DNA of 64,000 nt from Acidithiobacillus ferrooxidans ATCC 23270 (GCF_000021485.1 NC_011761.1:712001-776000), one strand, 5' to 3'. Positions 17,744 to 27,136 are shown, counted from the stretch's first letter. A program made the numbers and translations. Notes: generated by a model from the letters alone, not told the origin.

Positions 17744-18484
17744 TTACCGTAGTGGACTGGGTTTGCTATTGCGCGATTGCTGTTTGTTCATCGCGCTCTC
17801 GCCGGAATAATGGAAATAGGCACGAAGTCCTTCCACCATTCCGGAACGCTCCCCGGCAGGGATGGTGCAACAGCGAACTATATACTCGGCAAACAACATG
17901 GATGCCACCAGCATCAGGGAGATGGTATTGGTCAATAGAAATAATAAATGATGTGGCAAAAATATAAAAATAATCGGGGGTAAAGCTGTCATCGTGGCGA
18001 AGAGAAATGTCCAGGCCATGGTCACATGTCGAGTATAGCGCGCCACCTGTTCACTCAGGGGCCCATGAACCAGATCGGCAATTCGCGATATCATGGGGGT
18101 ACGCCCGGGAAGCAAAGTGACACCGAATACCATAGCCAATAGTGCGAAAATTCCACTCCTTTGAATCAGGTACGTCCAGTTTAAGTAGTGCACAAAGATA
18201 GTTTGGTAATGCCACAATGCTATACATCCGGCAATGACGGAGATGAGGCCGATAACTCTGTAACGCATGCGCCACGATATAAATAAAAAAACAATAATGA
18301 CGGGTGCGAAGGTGGACACCACTACCAATCCACCCGGGTGGGTCGAAGAGATTCCCCGATAAGTGAGTATTTGGTAGCCGACAAAAATAAATATGGAGAG
18401 CGCTACGCTCCAGTACTTTGCCAACCTGCTGGTTGTCAAATTTCGACAAAATGGTTTAACGGTTTGGTTGCGCAGAAGTTTCAC
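17744..18484 (-). CDS. COG4648-like membrane protein of the pigment cluster
   Basis: A 246-residue integral membrane protein with about six hydrophobic segments. The motifs RSGIFALLAMVFGVTLLPGR and AWTFLFATMTALPP match the COG4648 membrane proteins that commonly lie beside the AMP ligase in aryl-polyene clusters. Its biochemical role is unknown. The start taken is GTG at 18484. It is the first gene of the second leftward unit. Local base composition is lower in GC than the ligase. Confidence 0.7.
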   Translation of the reverse strand: MKLLRNQTVKPFCRNLTTSRLAKYWSVALSIFIFVGYQILTYRGISSTHPGGLVVVSTFAPVIIVFLFISWRMRYRVIGLISVIAGCIALWHYQTIFVHYLNWTYLIQRSGIFALLAMVFGVTLLPGRTPMISRIADLVHGPLSEQVARYTRHVTMAWTFLFATMTALPPIIFIFLPHHLLFLLTNTISLMLVASMLFAEYIVRCCTIPAGERSGMVEGLRAYFHYSGESAMNKQQSRNSKPSPLR

Positions 18485-18634
18485 ATATCTTGCCTTCTCG
18501 ATCGTAAAGATAAACGTTCGCTAGCAGAATCCGCCGTTACTGTTTTTCTGAATTTGGTGGTTGCTTGCTCAATGGATGTATTTCCTATGGAAATGGATGA
18601 AGCGCAACCCGGAGTCGGATTTGTCTTGAACCTG

Positions 18635-18967
18635 TTATTTTTGACTCTTTGTACTTCCCGTGACGGATGGCTTATTCCCCTTGGCTGCTTCCCAAAATCC
18701 GATGGCTCCTGCCTTCGCCGCGTGGCCGATATCAACCGCCTCATGGGCGATGCCAAGCCCCACCGCCTTTCCCGCCTGGCCGATCTTGTGGACGGTTGAA
18801 CCAACTGTCTGGCCCGCCTGCTCGGCTCCTTGTTTGAGGCCTGTATTTTCTGCATATGCTGTGTCCGAGGTCAGGAGCGAAATCAGAAATACGCAGGCGT
18901 ACGCCGGAATCACGGCGTTCACCATCTTTGCCTTGAGGCTGTTGTTCGTCACCTTGTGTCCATGCAT
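18635..18967 (-). CDS. Small secreted protein of unknown function
   Basis: A 110-residue protein. An excellent ribosome site (AAGGAGGT at 18982-18975) lies 7 nt before the ATG at 18967, so this start is preferred over ATG 18991. Residues 10-40 form a hydrophobic signal ending in SDTAYA-EN, a good signal-peptidase site. The mature part is rich in Gly, Ala and Lys with a helical, amphipathic look (QGAEQAGQTVGSTVHKIGQA). I do not recognise a family. It sits 150 bp before the pigment operon on the same strand and could be transcribed with it. Confidence 0.6.
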   Translation of the reverse strand: MHGHKVTNNSLKAKMVNAVIPAYACVFLISLLTSDTAYAENTGLKQGAEQAGQTVGSTVHKIGQAGKAVGLGIAHEAVDIGHAAKAGAIGFWEAAKGNKPSVTGSTKSQK

Positions 18968-19092
18968 CGCATGCACCTCCTTACCACCCATGTAATCCTA
19001 CCCCAGAATTAGGGTTGCTTCCAACCGGAGTGATTCAGAAACTTGCCAGCTTAACGGCCAGCTATTCACGGGAAATTACGAATACCCCCAAA

Positions 19093-20637
19093 TCATTCCT
19101 TCTGGACCGCCAACACATGGCGTTTCAAATCCGCAAGAAGCGCCTGGTCATTGATCACCCGCGGCACCTTGTTCTGACCGCCCAGTCTGCCGCGGGTACG
19201 CAGCCAATTCGCAAAGGTCCCAGGGTCGACGAGGATGACCCGCGGGACATCCAGTTGTATATCGTTTCGTCGATGTTCCCGGTAGTCGGCATTCCGTTCC
19301 TTGAGGGCTAGGTCGATATGGGCCGAGAAGCGTCCGGCCAGGGCCTGCCGTGCGTCCGGTGCTGCGGAAGGCACGCCGGATTCGATGATGTAGATATGGC
19401 GGCCCCTGGTGTTTGAACCCGAAGGGAATTCCGCTCCCATGCTGAAATCGGTGACCTGTATTTTCAGATTTTGCGCCGCTTCAGCTACCGCCCCCTCGAT
19501 TTCCTCGCCGATCAGATGTTCGCCAAAGGCGGACATCATGTAGGAGAGGCGCCCGGTGATCAGGAGACGGGGCGGGTGGCGATCGACGAAGCGCACCGTG
19601 TCGCCGATCACATCGGCCCATAGCCCGGCGTTGCTGCTCAGGACGACGGCATAAGGGATTTCGGTTTCGAGATTGCCGAGCCAATGACGGGTAGGGCGCG
19701 GTGCGTTCAGCTCTTCCACGGGAACGAACTCGAAGAATATCCCGTTGTCGGGCAGCAGCCGCAGACCCTCCCCCGGACTGCGGTCAGCGACGGCGATGAA
19801 TCCTTCGCTGGCCGCATAGACCTCCCGCGTCGCGGCGCCCGTGGCGCGGAGATAATCCGCGAAACGGTCCGCATAGGGGGCGAAGGCGACTCCGCCGTGA
19901 ATGAGCAGTTCCAGCTCGGGGAAGGCCGCCCCCTGGCCCCGCCGTAGGGTCAATACCCGTTCGAAGAGCAGAAGGAGCCAACTGGGCGTGCCGCTCAGCA
20001 CCCGGATGGGCTCGTGGATCGCGGTTTCCGCGATGCGTTCGAGCTTTTCATCCCAATCGGCGAGGAGGGCGAGTTGGGTCCCCGGCAGGGTATAGGGCCT
20101 GGCCCAAAAGGGGATGGTCTTGGCCGCAATGCCGCTCAGGTCGCCGCTATGGACGCCCTTCGCCAGACGGATGAGGGCGGTGCTGCCGCCCAGGATGAGG
20201 GTCTTGCCCGCCAGGGGCTGCCCGTGGGGGTGGCTGGTCAGATGCCAGACGAGAATATCCAGGGCGGCGCGACGGTTGGCGCGCACCATCGCGCGGCTGA
20301 CGGGGATGGCCTTGGTTGCTCCCGTCGTCGTTCCGGAACTGAGGGCAAAAAAGGGGATGCGACCGGGCCAGGTGACGTTCGTCAGCAGCGGGAAGGGTAG
20401 GCGCCAGTACTCCGCCAGGAAATCTTCATAGCGGCGCAGGGGCACGCGCCTTTGGTAGTCAGTGACGTTGTTGATTTTTTCAAAGTGGTGGTCGCGGCCG
20501 AAACGGGTCAGTCGTGCCTGAGCGACGAGTCGCCGTAGTTCCCGTGCTTGCGCGGCGGCCGGATCGAGCCGTTCCAGGTGACGCCGGCGCCTTTCCGCGT
20601 AGAGGCGTAAGAGGGGCGTTCCATTCACGGGTCTCAT
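19093..20637 (-). CDS. GH3-family acyl-acid amido synthetase
   Basis: A 514-residue member of the GH3 auxin-responsive-promoter superfamily, an adenylate-forming group that joins a carboxylic acid to an amine. The ATP-binding FALSSGTTTGATKAIPVS is near residue 105, the second motif REVYAASEGFIA near residue 290, and the C-terminal LSYMMSAFGEHLIGEEIE follows. Plant enzymes conjugate hormones to amino acids; bacterial substrates are mostly unknown. The start at 20637 overlaps the stop of the amidase gene by 4 bp, so the two are co-translated. A longer frame upstream is shadow sequence. Confidence 0.82.
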   Translation of the reverse strand: MRPVNGTPLLRLYAERRRRHLERLDPAAAQARELRRLVAQARLTRFGRDHHFEKINNVTDYQRRVPLRRYEDFLAEYWRLPFPLLTNVTWPGRIPFFALSSGTTTGATKAIPVSRAMVRANRRAALDILVWHLTSHPHGQPLAGKTLILGGSTALIRLAKGVHSGDLSGIAAKTIPFWARPYTLPGTQLALLADWDEKLERIAETAIHEPIRVLSGTPSWLLLLFERVLTLRRGQGAAFPELELLIHGGVAFAPYADRFADYLRATGAATREVYAASEGFIAVADRSPGEGLRLLPDNGIFFEFVPVEELNAPRPTRHWLGNLETEIPYAVVLSSNAGLWADVIGDTVRFVDRHPPRLLITGRLSYMMSAFGEHLIGEEIEGAVAEAAQNLKIQVTDFSMGAEFPSGSNTRGRHIYIIESGVPSAAPDARQALAGRFSAHIDLALKERNADYREHRRNDIQLDVPRVILVDPGTFANWLRTRGRLGGQNKVPRVINDQALLADLKRHVLAVQKE

Positions 20638-22913
20638 GGGGCAGGCTCCAGGTCCATGGACAGGGGGAACTCCGCCGCGATGCTTTCCGCACGGAGGGGC
20701 ATGCGAATATAACTCCCTTGGCGCCAAAGGCCGATCTGATCCGCGAAATTGGCGCTGCCGAGCCAGCCGTCCTGTCCTCCGAAAAGGACGAAATAGTTTT
20801 CGTCGAGGTCGGACAGGTCCGAGATATGCCGTGCCTGGGAGCCGTAAACGGCATCATGGGGGGCGGCAACCAGGCCGTGAGCGGTTTTCATGGGGGTTTC
20901 CCGGGAACCGCCCACGGGGAATCGGGCGACCCGGAAAGCCTTGCCCAGGACAGGAAGCCTTCCCAGCCAATGGGCCGCATCCAGGCGGTGCATATCACCC
21001 CAGACCGCATAACGCCCCGCCCGTCTTGCCGTTTTACGCAACACATGACGGAGAAGTCTTGCCCGCCGCGTCGGCGGCAACGCCTCCAGGTCAGGGATCA
21101 GGTATTTCGTGAGGAAGCCCCACTGACCGAGCAGGGCGCTTGCCTGCCTCCGTCCGTCGGTGTATAGGGCAGGGACGAGATAATACAGCAGGATCTCGAA
21201 GGTGGCCGCGGCAGTGGAATCAGGCCGGTAGTCACCGTCCCAGGTGTCGAGGCGTCCGGCGATCCACTCCGTCTGCCCTGCTTTCCGGATGAGGCGCGCG
21301 AGCTCCCTTGCCAGACGCTGCGCTGCGGGCGAGCGTGTGTCCGTCTGCAGTCGCGTCAGGTCTTGCCGGGAGAATTTCTCTTGCCCGCTGAGGATGTTCC
21401 TCAAGCGGGTGATCCGGTCGCTGTCGGTGAAAAACAGCCCGATCAGGATATCGCTTTCCACTGGGCGATTATTGGCCGAGGCCAGATAGCCTTCGCTTGG
21501 GTTGAGGGCATAGGGGAGCTGGGGCGTCCGGATGATCCCCGTCCAGTGGGTACGGGGATCGGCGGGATCCCGCAGCAGGTCGGGATAGCTCGTCTCCTCC
21601 CGCGCCGGGATGGCCGTAGCGAGAATCTGGAGGATGTTTCCCCGGCTATCGGCGCAGAGCAGATTTTGCCCGGGTACGCCGAATTCGGTGAAACTCGCGC
21701 GAAACTCCCCGCAATGGCGGGCGCGGGCCGCCGCTAAAAGGGCGGTGACTTCATCGCTGGGATGATGTCCTACCCAGGAGAGGGCCAGATCCTTCCCGCT
21801 GCCCCGGGGCAGCAACCGCGCATCGCTGAGGATGGGTCCGAAGGGGGTATAACGGCGGACACGCCGGGCGGGAAAGCAAAAACGGCGGCGGATAAGGAAA
21901 GGTTCGCTGCGGATGCTGGCGGGATCGATCCCGCCGACGCCAAAGAGATCGCTCGCCAGGGCGCGCAGGTTGGTTCCGCCCCAGGCGATAAAGGGGTTGC
22001 GTCCCAGGGCGAAGACCGGGACCCCGACGGGCATGAGCCCCACCACGTGATAGGAGGGGGATTGCGCGCCCAGCAAGAGCCAGGCGTTGGGGAGGGAAAC
22101 CCCCAGGTGCGGGTCGCTGGCGATGAGCGCCCCGCCGCTGGTGCTTTTCCACGGCGACAAGACCACGGAATTGCTCCCGGAACGACCGAGGCCCGAGAAA
22201 AGGCTGGATAGGACACGCTCATCATCCGAGGCGCGAAAGCTGGTCGCGGAATCCACACCCGCCTCCCGCGCCCGCGCCCATATGCGGGGCCAGTCCGGCC
22301 TTCCCTCCTCGCGCAGGAGGGCGAAATAGACGAGCCAATTGACATCGGTCCCCATGAGACGGCTGATGGTGAGCACATCCGCCACTGTCCAGGGTTCACG
22401 CCGCAACCCCGACAGGGCGAATTCCGGCGGAGGAGGCCCGGCCTTTTCCTGGTAATGGTTTAGTCCCGCAACGAAGGCGCCGAGCCAGGCATGGGTGTCC
22501 GCTGGCATCTGCTCCATGATCCCATCCACCGCACGACCAAAATCGAGGATCCGCAACAGTTCATCGATCCCGGTCGCCGGCGGGCCGAAGATCTCCGCCA
22601 AACGTCCCAGGGCGGCGTGCTTGAGCAGGGCGAGTTGGCCCTCGCGCAGGTGGGCGTGGACAAGCCCCAGTACAAAGGCCAGATCGTGGTCGCTTCGGGC
22701 CTGGATATAGGGCACCTGATAGGGATTCCAGCGGATCCGTACTGGGGCTTCGCAGGGGAGACCCTTGCGGGGAAAGGTCGCCAGCCGGGTCTCCAGAGAC
22801 ACCGGCGGTGGAAAGAGGGCAGCGAATCCTGGTAACTGACCGATTATCCGCAAGAGGAGGGATGCGCGACTGCGGGTGCCGCTTCCATCCTGTCTGGGTC
22901 TGCTATCGGCCAT
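20634..22913 (-). CDS. Penicillin-acylase family N-terminal-nucleophile amidase
   Basis: A 759-residue protein of the penicillin/AHL acylase family, which hydrolyses amide bonds of N-acyl compounds. The family is made as a precursor that cuts itself to expose a Ser. Ser247 in GRSGSNSVVLSP is the predicted nucleophile, followed by ALIASDPHLG. Family members are usually periplasmic, but no clear signal peptide is seen, so a cytoplasmic location is possible. ATG 22913 is chosen because AAGGA lies 7-8 nt upstream; ATG 22934 is possible. It is translationally coupled to a GH3-type synthetase, an enzyme of opposite chemistry. Confidence 0.83.
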   Translation of the reverse strand: MADSRPRQDGSGTRSRASLLLRIIGQLPGFAALFPPPVSLETRLATFPRKGLPCEAPVRIRWNPYQVPYIQARSDHDLAFVLGLVHAHLREGQLALLKHAALGRLAEIFGPPATGIDELLRILDFGRAVDGIMEQMPADTHAWLGAFVAGLNHYQEKAGPPPPEFALSGLRREPWTVADVLTISRLMGTDVNWLVYFALLREEGRPDWPRIWARAREAGVDSATSFRASDDERVLSSLFSGLGRSGSNSVVLSPWKSTSGGALIASDPHLGVSLPNAWLLLGAQSPSYHVVGLMPVGVPVFALGRNPFIAWGGTNLRALASDLFGVGGIDPASIRSEPFLIRRRFCFPARRVRRYTPFGPILSDARLLPRGSGKDLALSWVGHHPSDEVTALLAAARARHCGEFRASFTEFGVPGQNLLCADSRGNILQILATAIPAREETSYPDLLRDPADPRTHWTGIIRTPQLPYALNPSEGYLASANNRPVESDILIGLFFTDSDRITRLRNILSGQEKFSRQDLTRLQTDTRSPAAQRLARELARLIRKAGQTEWIAGRLDTWDGDYRPDSTAAATFEILLYYLVPALYTDGRRQASALLGQWGFLTKYLIPDLEALPPTRRARLLRHVLRKTARRAGRYAVWGDMHRLDAAHWLGRLPVLGKAFRVARFPVGGSRETPMKTAHGLVAAPHDAVYGSQARHISDLSDLDENYFVLFGGQDGWLGSANFADQIGLWRQGSYIRMPLRAESIAAEFPLSMDLEPAP

Positions 22914-23208
22914 TTCATGATCCTTGGTATTCATGGGTAAGGGCGTGATCCCTTCAAAGGGAGTTCCGTACCGCCCCGGAGATGCGATGGACGATATTTT
23001 CCAGCGCCGGCGCGCGCACCGCTGCCCATCGTGGCGCGGCATCTCGACGAGTTGCGCCTATACCCGTGCGCGGACCCCGGCATACATGGGGATATCGATA
23101 CCCCGGAAGACCTGGCCTTCTGCGAATCTGCGGGCATGGGCCGAGGCACAGTGGAACCGGCTCCATGATCAAGTGGATTTGCCCGTTGAGGGATCGCCCT
23201 TTTCTAGG

Positions 23209-24258
23209 CTACGGCCGCGGATCCCGCGGCAAGGCGGCGGCAGCCAGCACGGCACGGCGCACCAAGGTTGCCAGCAAGGGTAGTTTGTAGGCATTCTGCG
23301 CCAAGGGTGTTGCCCCCGCCAGCGCCGCTTCTCCCGCCGCCTCCGCCGTTTCCCCGTGGATGATCGCCCCCGTCAGCAGGGCTTCTGCCTGTCTCGCCCG
23401 CCAGGGCGCCGGCGCCGCTGCACCGAGCACGATACTCGCCTCCCGGCAAAGGCCGGCCGCGTCGAGATCCACGACCACCGCCACGGCCGCAAGGGGCCAA
23501 TCGAAGGCTTCCCGTTCAGCAACCTGGAAATAAATGGAGCGATTGGTCTGCATCTGGGGCGGCAGCCATACCGCCGTCAGGATCTCCCCGGGCGCAAGAA
23601 TGTTTTCCCGGTGCATGTCCGCTTCGGGCAAAACGAAAAAATCCTCCAGCGAAACCTGCCGCCGCTGTCCTTGCGGGTGAAGAAGTTCCACCTGCGCGTG
23701 ATAAGCCAGGAGCGCGGTGGCCGGGGTCGAGGGATGGACGATGGCGCAGCCGTGGTTGGCAAAAACGGCATGGTAGCGATTGTCGCCCGTAAAGGCGAAG
23801 CAGTGTCCACCGCCCTTGCGCAGGCAGTGATGGGCGGCGGAGCGCAAGTACCAGCAGCGCGGCCGTTGCAGCAGATTCCCGCCCAGGGTGGCGCGGTTGC
23901 GGATTTGCGGGCTGGCCGCCATGGCGGCCGCTTGTGCCAACGCGGCATGGCTCTGGCGGAGACCCGGGTGAGCGGCGATCTGGGCCAGGGTAGTCAGCGC
24001 CCCGATGCGCAGACCGCCGTCGCTCCCCCGGGAGATGCCCTGCAGTTCCGCCAATCGGCTGATGTCCACCAGACGCAGGGGATTGACCAGGCCTTCCTTC
24101 ATGAGGTCCAGCATGTCCACCCCGCCGGCTTTCACCAGGATGGCCTGTTGTGCGATCGGTGTATTTTGCAGTGTGAGCATCGCCTCGGCCATGGTCTGGG
24201 TGACCAGGGCTGCGGCTTCCCCCGGCGACCGAGCCTGTTGCCACTGGAAGGCTTCCAT
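23209..24258 (-). CDS. Molybdenum hydroxylase FAD subunit (XdhB/CoxM-like)
   Basis: A 349-residue FAD-binding subunit of the xanthine dehydrogenase family. Motifs are AGGVDMLDLMKEGL and, for FAD binding, RNRATLGGNLLQRPRCWY, followed by the CO-dehydrogenase flavoprotein C-terminal domain. It passes electrons from the iron-sulfur subunit to an acceptor. The Cys-rich stretch RPRCWYLRSAAHHCLRKGGGHC resembles the [4Fe-4S]-binding insertion of the PaoB/YagS-type subunits. It overlaps the large subunit by 1 bp. Confidence 0.85.
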   Translation of the reverse strand: MEAFQWQQARSPGEAAALVTQTMAEAMLTLQNTPIAQQAILVKAGGVDMLDLMKEGLVNPLRLVDISRLAELQGISRGSDGGLRIGALTTLAQIAAHPGLRQSHAALAQAAAMAASPQIRNRATLGGNLLQRPRCWYLRSAAHHCLRKGGGHCFAFTGDNRYHAVFANHGCAIVHPSTPATALLAYHAQVELLHPQGQRRQVSLEDFFVLPEADMHRENILAPGEILTAVWLPPQMQTNRSIYFQVAEREAFDWPLAAVAVVVDLDAAGLCREASIVLGAAAPAPWRARQAEALLTGAIIHGETAEAAGEAALAGATPLAQNAYKLPLLATLVRRAVLAAAALPRDPRP

Positions 24259-26606
24259 CAGCGCGGCCCCCCGCCTGCGGCTCCGAGGGCATGGAGTACC
24301 TTTGCGGGCGTCATGGGCAAGGAGCGCATGCGCACGCCGACGGCGTTGTAGACGGCGTTGGCGATGGCGGCGGCGGTGGCGATGTTGGCCGGTTCGGCAA
24401 TGCCGTAGGCATCGGTGGCGCTAAATCCCTGGTAATTTTCCAGCAGTATCACCTCGATCTGCGGGGTGTCCCACGCCCCGGTCAATTTGTAATCGACCAG
24501 ATTGGCGTTGAGCATCCAGCCAGTGTGGATATCCAGGATCCGTTCCTCCAGCAGCGCATAAGAAAGGCCCATGAGTACGCCTCCTTGCACCTGGCTTTCA
24601 ATCTGCAAGGGGTTGATGGGACGGCCGCAGTCCTGAACGGCCACCACTCGTTCCACGCGGATGACGCCCGTCTCCGTATCGACGGCCACTTCGGCGAACT
24701 GGACTCCACCCAAGTCGTTCAGTGCCATGGCCGCATCGCCCGAGCGGCTGCGGAAACCGGCATAGTCATCGCTCCGCCCGGCAAAGGCGCTGATGCGGTC
24801 GGTACGCAGGGCGGCGGCAGCCTCCTGCCAGGAGATGCGCCGCTGCGGCGCATCGCGCAAATGGATCCAGCCGTCTTGCACGGTCAATCGTTGCGGATCC
24901 ACCTGCCAAGCCGAGGCGACGGAGCGGAAAAGGGCCTCTTTGATCCGCCAGGCGGCGGTGCGGGCAGGGGGAGTGATGGAGGCGGTGGTACGGCTGCCGT
25001 AGGAAGGTGGTCCCGAGGGAAATTCGGTATCCCCGATGCGCACGTGGATATCTTCCGGCCGCAGACCCAGCTCCTCGGCCACCACCTGGGCCAGGACCGT
25101 ACCGACTCCGGTGCCGATGTCCTGCACGCTGGAAAGCACTTCGACCCGGCCATCCCGCCACAGGCGTAGCTCGCAGGCGGCATTGGTCTGGACATTGGCG
25201 GACCACAGGGATTGCGCCACGCCCCTACCGCGCTTGACCGGCCCCTGATCAGCCCCCGGCGGCTTGCGCTGCGTCCAGCCGATTCTTTCGGCGCCCATGC
25301 GGCGTTCCTCCCGGCGAACGGGGCTGGGGTCGATGACATCGCGGAGGGCAAGGGGGTCCATGGCGAGTTTTTCCGCCAGTTCATCGATGCCCTGTTCCAG
25401 GGCGAAGGCGCCCTGGGTGTTGCCGGGGCCGCGCATAGCGCAACTAGGGCCGGTATGGGTGAAAACGTCGTACTGCAGGGATTCCACATGGGGGCAGCGG
25501 TACAGGGCGGTGATCATATTGCCCACCCCGGCGCCGAAGGCGATGCCGGCATTGCCGTAGGAATGCAGGGAAAGCGCCGTCAGGGTGCCATCCCGCCGGG
25601 CTCCGATGCGCAGATGCTGTTCGCTGGAAGGGCGGTTGCCGGTGTCCATGTGTTCCTCGTCGCGGCGATGAACCAGACGCACTGGCGCCCCCGCCAGCCG
25701 GGAAAGGGCTACCGCCGTGCGCCCGTAAAGTCCAATCTGCGACTTGGAACCGAACCCCCCGCCAACGGCCTCGGCCCGTACGCGGACGCGGGAAAGGGGC
25801 AATTGGAAATGGCGGGCCAACTGGGCGCGCACGCCGGCGGTGAATTGGGTGGACATCCAGACGTCGAGACCGTCCTCGTGCCAGGCCGCGACGATGGCAT
25901 GGGGTTCCAGGCAGCAATGGGTCTGGACCTGGGTATGATAGGTTCCGTCTACCACGATCTCGGCGGCGGCGAAACCGGCATCGATGTCGCCGCGGCTGCC
26001 TTTGCTCTCGGGCCCCCGGATATTGCCAGCGATGGGGAGATCACCGGCTGCCGCGGGCAGGCCGGCCGAGGGGATATTCTCCCGTTCGCCGTTCGGGTAA
26101 ACAAGGGGCGCATCCGCCTGCCTGGCCCCCTCGAGGTCCACGACGAAGGGCAGGGGCTCGTACTCCACTCGGATCAGGCGCAGCGCCGCTTCCGCCAGTG
26201 CCGGCGTGTCCGCCGCCAGGGCGGCGACGGGTTGGCCGACATAGCGGAGCACCATGGAGGCGCCATCCGCCGGGGGCTCCACCACGGTCAGGACCGCATG
26301 GACGCCGGGCAGCGCGGCGGCCGGGGAAAGATCCAGGGAGCGAATGCGGGCATGGGGCAAAGGCGAGCGCAACACCGCCGCATGGAGCATTCCCGGCGGA
26401 TGCACATCCACCGTATATAGGGCCGCGCCCGTGACTTTGTTCCGGGCATCCGAGCGGCGTATATCCTTGCCGATCTGCGTCAGTGCGGCATTGGGCGCCA
26501 ATGGCGGCGGCTCGTCGGCAGGGATCTCCCGTTCCACCGCATCGAGCCCCAGATGGGCGAGGCCGAAGGGGAATTTCTCCCGGCGCCGCGGGAGTTCGTC
26601 ATCCAT
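24258..26606 (-). CDS. Molybdenum hydroxylase large subunit, molybdopterin-binding (PaoC/YagR-like)
   Basis: A 782-residue molybdopterin-binding subunit. Seen are the N-terminal aldehyde oxidase/xanthine dehydrogenase domain (RRSDARNKVTGAALYTVDV, GQPVAALAADT) and the second domain with AVGGGFGSKSQIG and VVAVQDCGRPINPLQIESQ. These enzymes hydroxylate aldehydes or N-heterocycles. ATG 26606 is preceded by GGAAGGAG and lies 2 bp after the small-subunit stop; an upstream extension to 26783 is shadow. Gene order small-large-FAD differs from paoABC, where the FAD subunit is second. The substrate is not predictable. Confidence 0.85.
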   Translation of the reverse strand: MDDELPRRREKFPFGLAHLGLDAVEREIPADEPPPLAPNAALTQIGKDIRRSDARNKVTGAALYTVDVHPPGMLHAAVLRSPLPHARIRSLDLSPAAALPGVHAVLTVVEPPADGASMVLRYVGQPVAALAADTPALAEAALRLIRVEYEPLPFVVDLEGARQADAPLVYPNGERENIPSAGLPAAAGDLPIAGNIRGPESKGSRGDIDAGFAAAEIVVDGTYHTQVQTHCCLEPHAIVAAWHEDGLDVWMSTQFTAGVRAQLARHFQLPLSRVRVRAEAVGGGFGSKSQIGLYGRTAVALSRLAGAPVRLVHRRDEEHMDTGNRPSSEQHLRIGARRDGTLTALSLHSYGNAGIAFGAGVGNMITALYRCPHVESLQYDVFTHTGPSCAMRGPGNTQGAFALEQGIDELAEKLAMDPLALRDVIDPSPVRREERRMGAERIGWTQRKPPGADQGPVKRGRGVAQSLWSANVQTNAACELRLWRDGRVEVLSSVQDIGTGVGTVLAQVVAEELGLRPEDIHVRIGDTEFPSGPPSYGSRTTASITPPARTAAWRIKEALFRSVASAWQVDPQRLTVQDGWIHLRDAPQRRISWQEAAAALRTDRISAFAGRSDDYAGFRSRSGDAAMALNDLGGVQFAEVAVDTETGVIRVERVVAVQDCGRPINPLQIESQVQGGVLMGLSYALLEERILDIHTGWMLNANLVDYKLTGAWDTPQIEVILLENYQGFSATDAYGIAEPANIATAAAIANAVYNAVGVRMRSLPMTPAKVLHALGAAGGGPR

Positions 26607-26608
26607 GC

Positions 26609-27136
26609 TCAATCTCCTTCCGCCTCGGCCAGGGCCAGAATGGCCTGGATCACATGGGGATAGGTTCCGCAGCGGCAGAGATGGCCGCTGATGGCGGTCC
26701 GGATCTCCGCTTCGCCCGGGTGGGGGTATTCTGCCAGCAGGGCGGCGCAACTCATCACCATGCCGGGGGTGCAAAAGCCGCATTGCACGGCATCATGGGC
26801 GACGAAGGCCTCCTGGACGGGATGCAGTCCCTCGTCCGCGGCCAGCCCTTCGATGGTGGTGACCCGCCGTTCCCCCACCTCGATGGCCAGGATGCTGCAG
26901 GAGGCAACCACGAGGTCGTCGAGCCAGACGCTGCAGGCCGAGCAGGCCCCCTGATTACAGGCGATCTTTGTGCCCGTGAGGCCCAGGGGCCCGCGCAGGG
27001 CTTCGGCAAGGGTGGTGCGCGGTTCGACCAGCAGGGCGTGGGCTTCGCCATTGACCCGGAGGACAATGGGCACGGCACCGGGACCAAGGATGGAAGCGGC
27101 GGCCGATTTTTCAATAGCCTGCGGATCTTCTTTCAT
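26609..27136 (-). CDS. Molybdenum hydroxylase [2Fe-2S] subunit
   Basis: A 175-residue iron-sulfur subunit with two domains. The plant-ferredoxin-like cluster has CNQGACSACSVWLDD with a fourth Cys in VVASC, and the helical domain has QCGFCTPGMVMS and HLCRCGTYPHV. It carries electrons from the molybdenum centre to the FAD subunit. The N-terminus shows no twin-arginine signal, unlike periplasmic PaoA, so a cytoplasmic enzyme is more likely. It is the first gene of the three-gene operon. Confidence 0.87.
   Translation of the reverse strand: MKEDPQAIEKSAAASILGPGAVPIVLRVNGEAHALLVEPRTTLAEALRGPLGLTGTKIACNQGACSACSVWLDDLVVASCSILAIEVGERRVTTIEGLAADEGLHPVQEAFVAHDAVQCGFCTPGMVMSCAALLAEYPHPGEAEIRTAISGHLCRCGTYPHVIQAILALAEAEGD

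Noticed and set aside
22914-23208. A coding fragment between the amidase and hydroxylase blocks
   Set aside because: Several frames are open on both strands but none shows a motif, a good start or agreement between frames; treated as non-coding.
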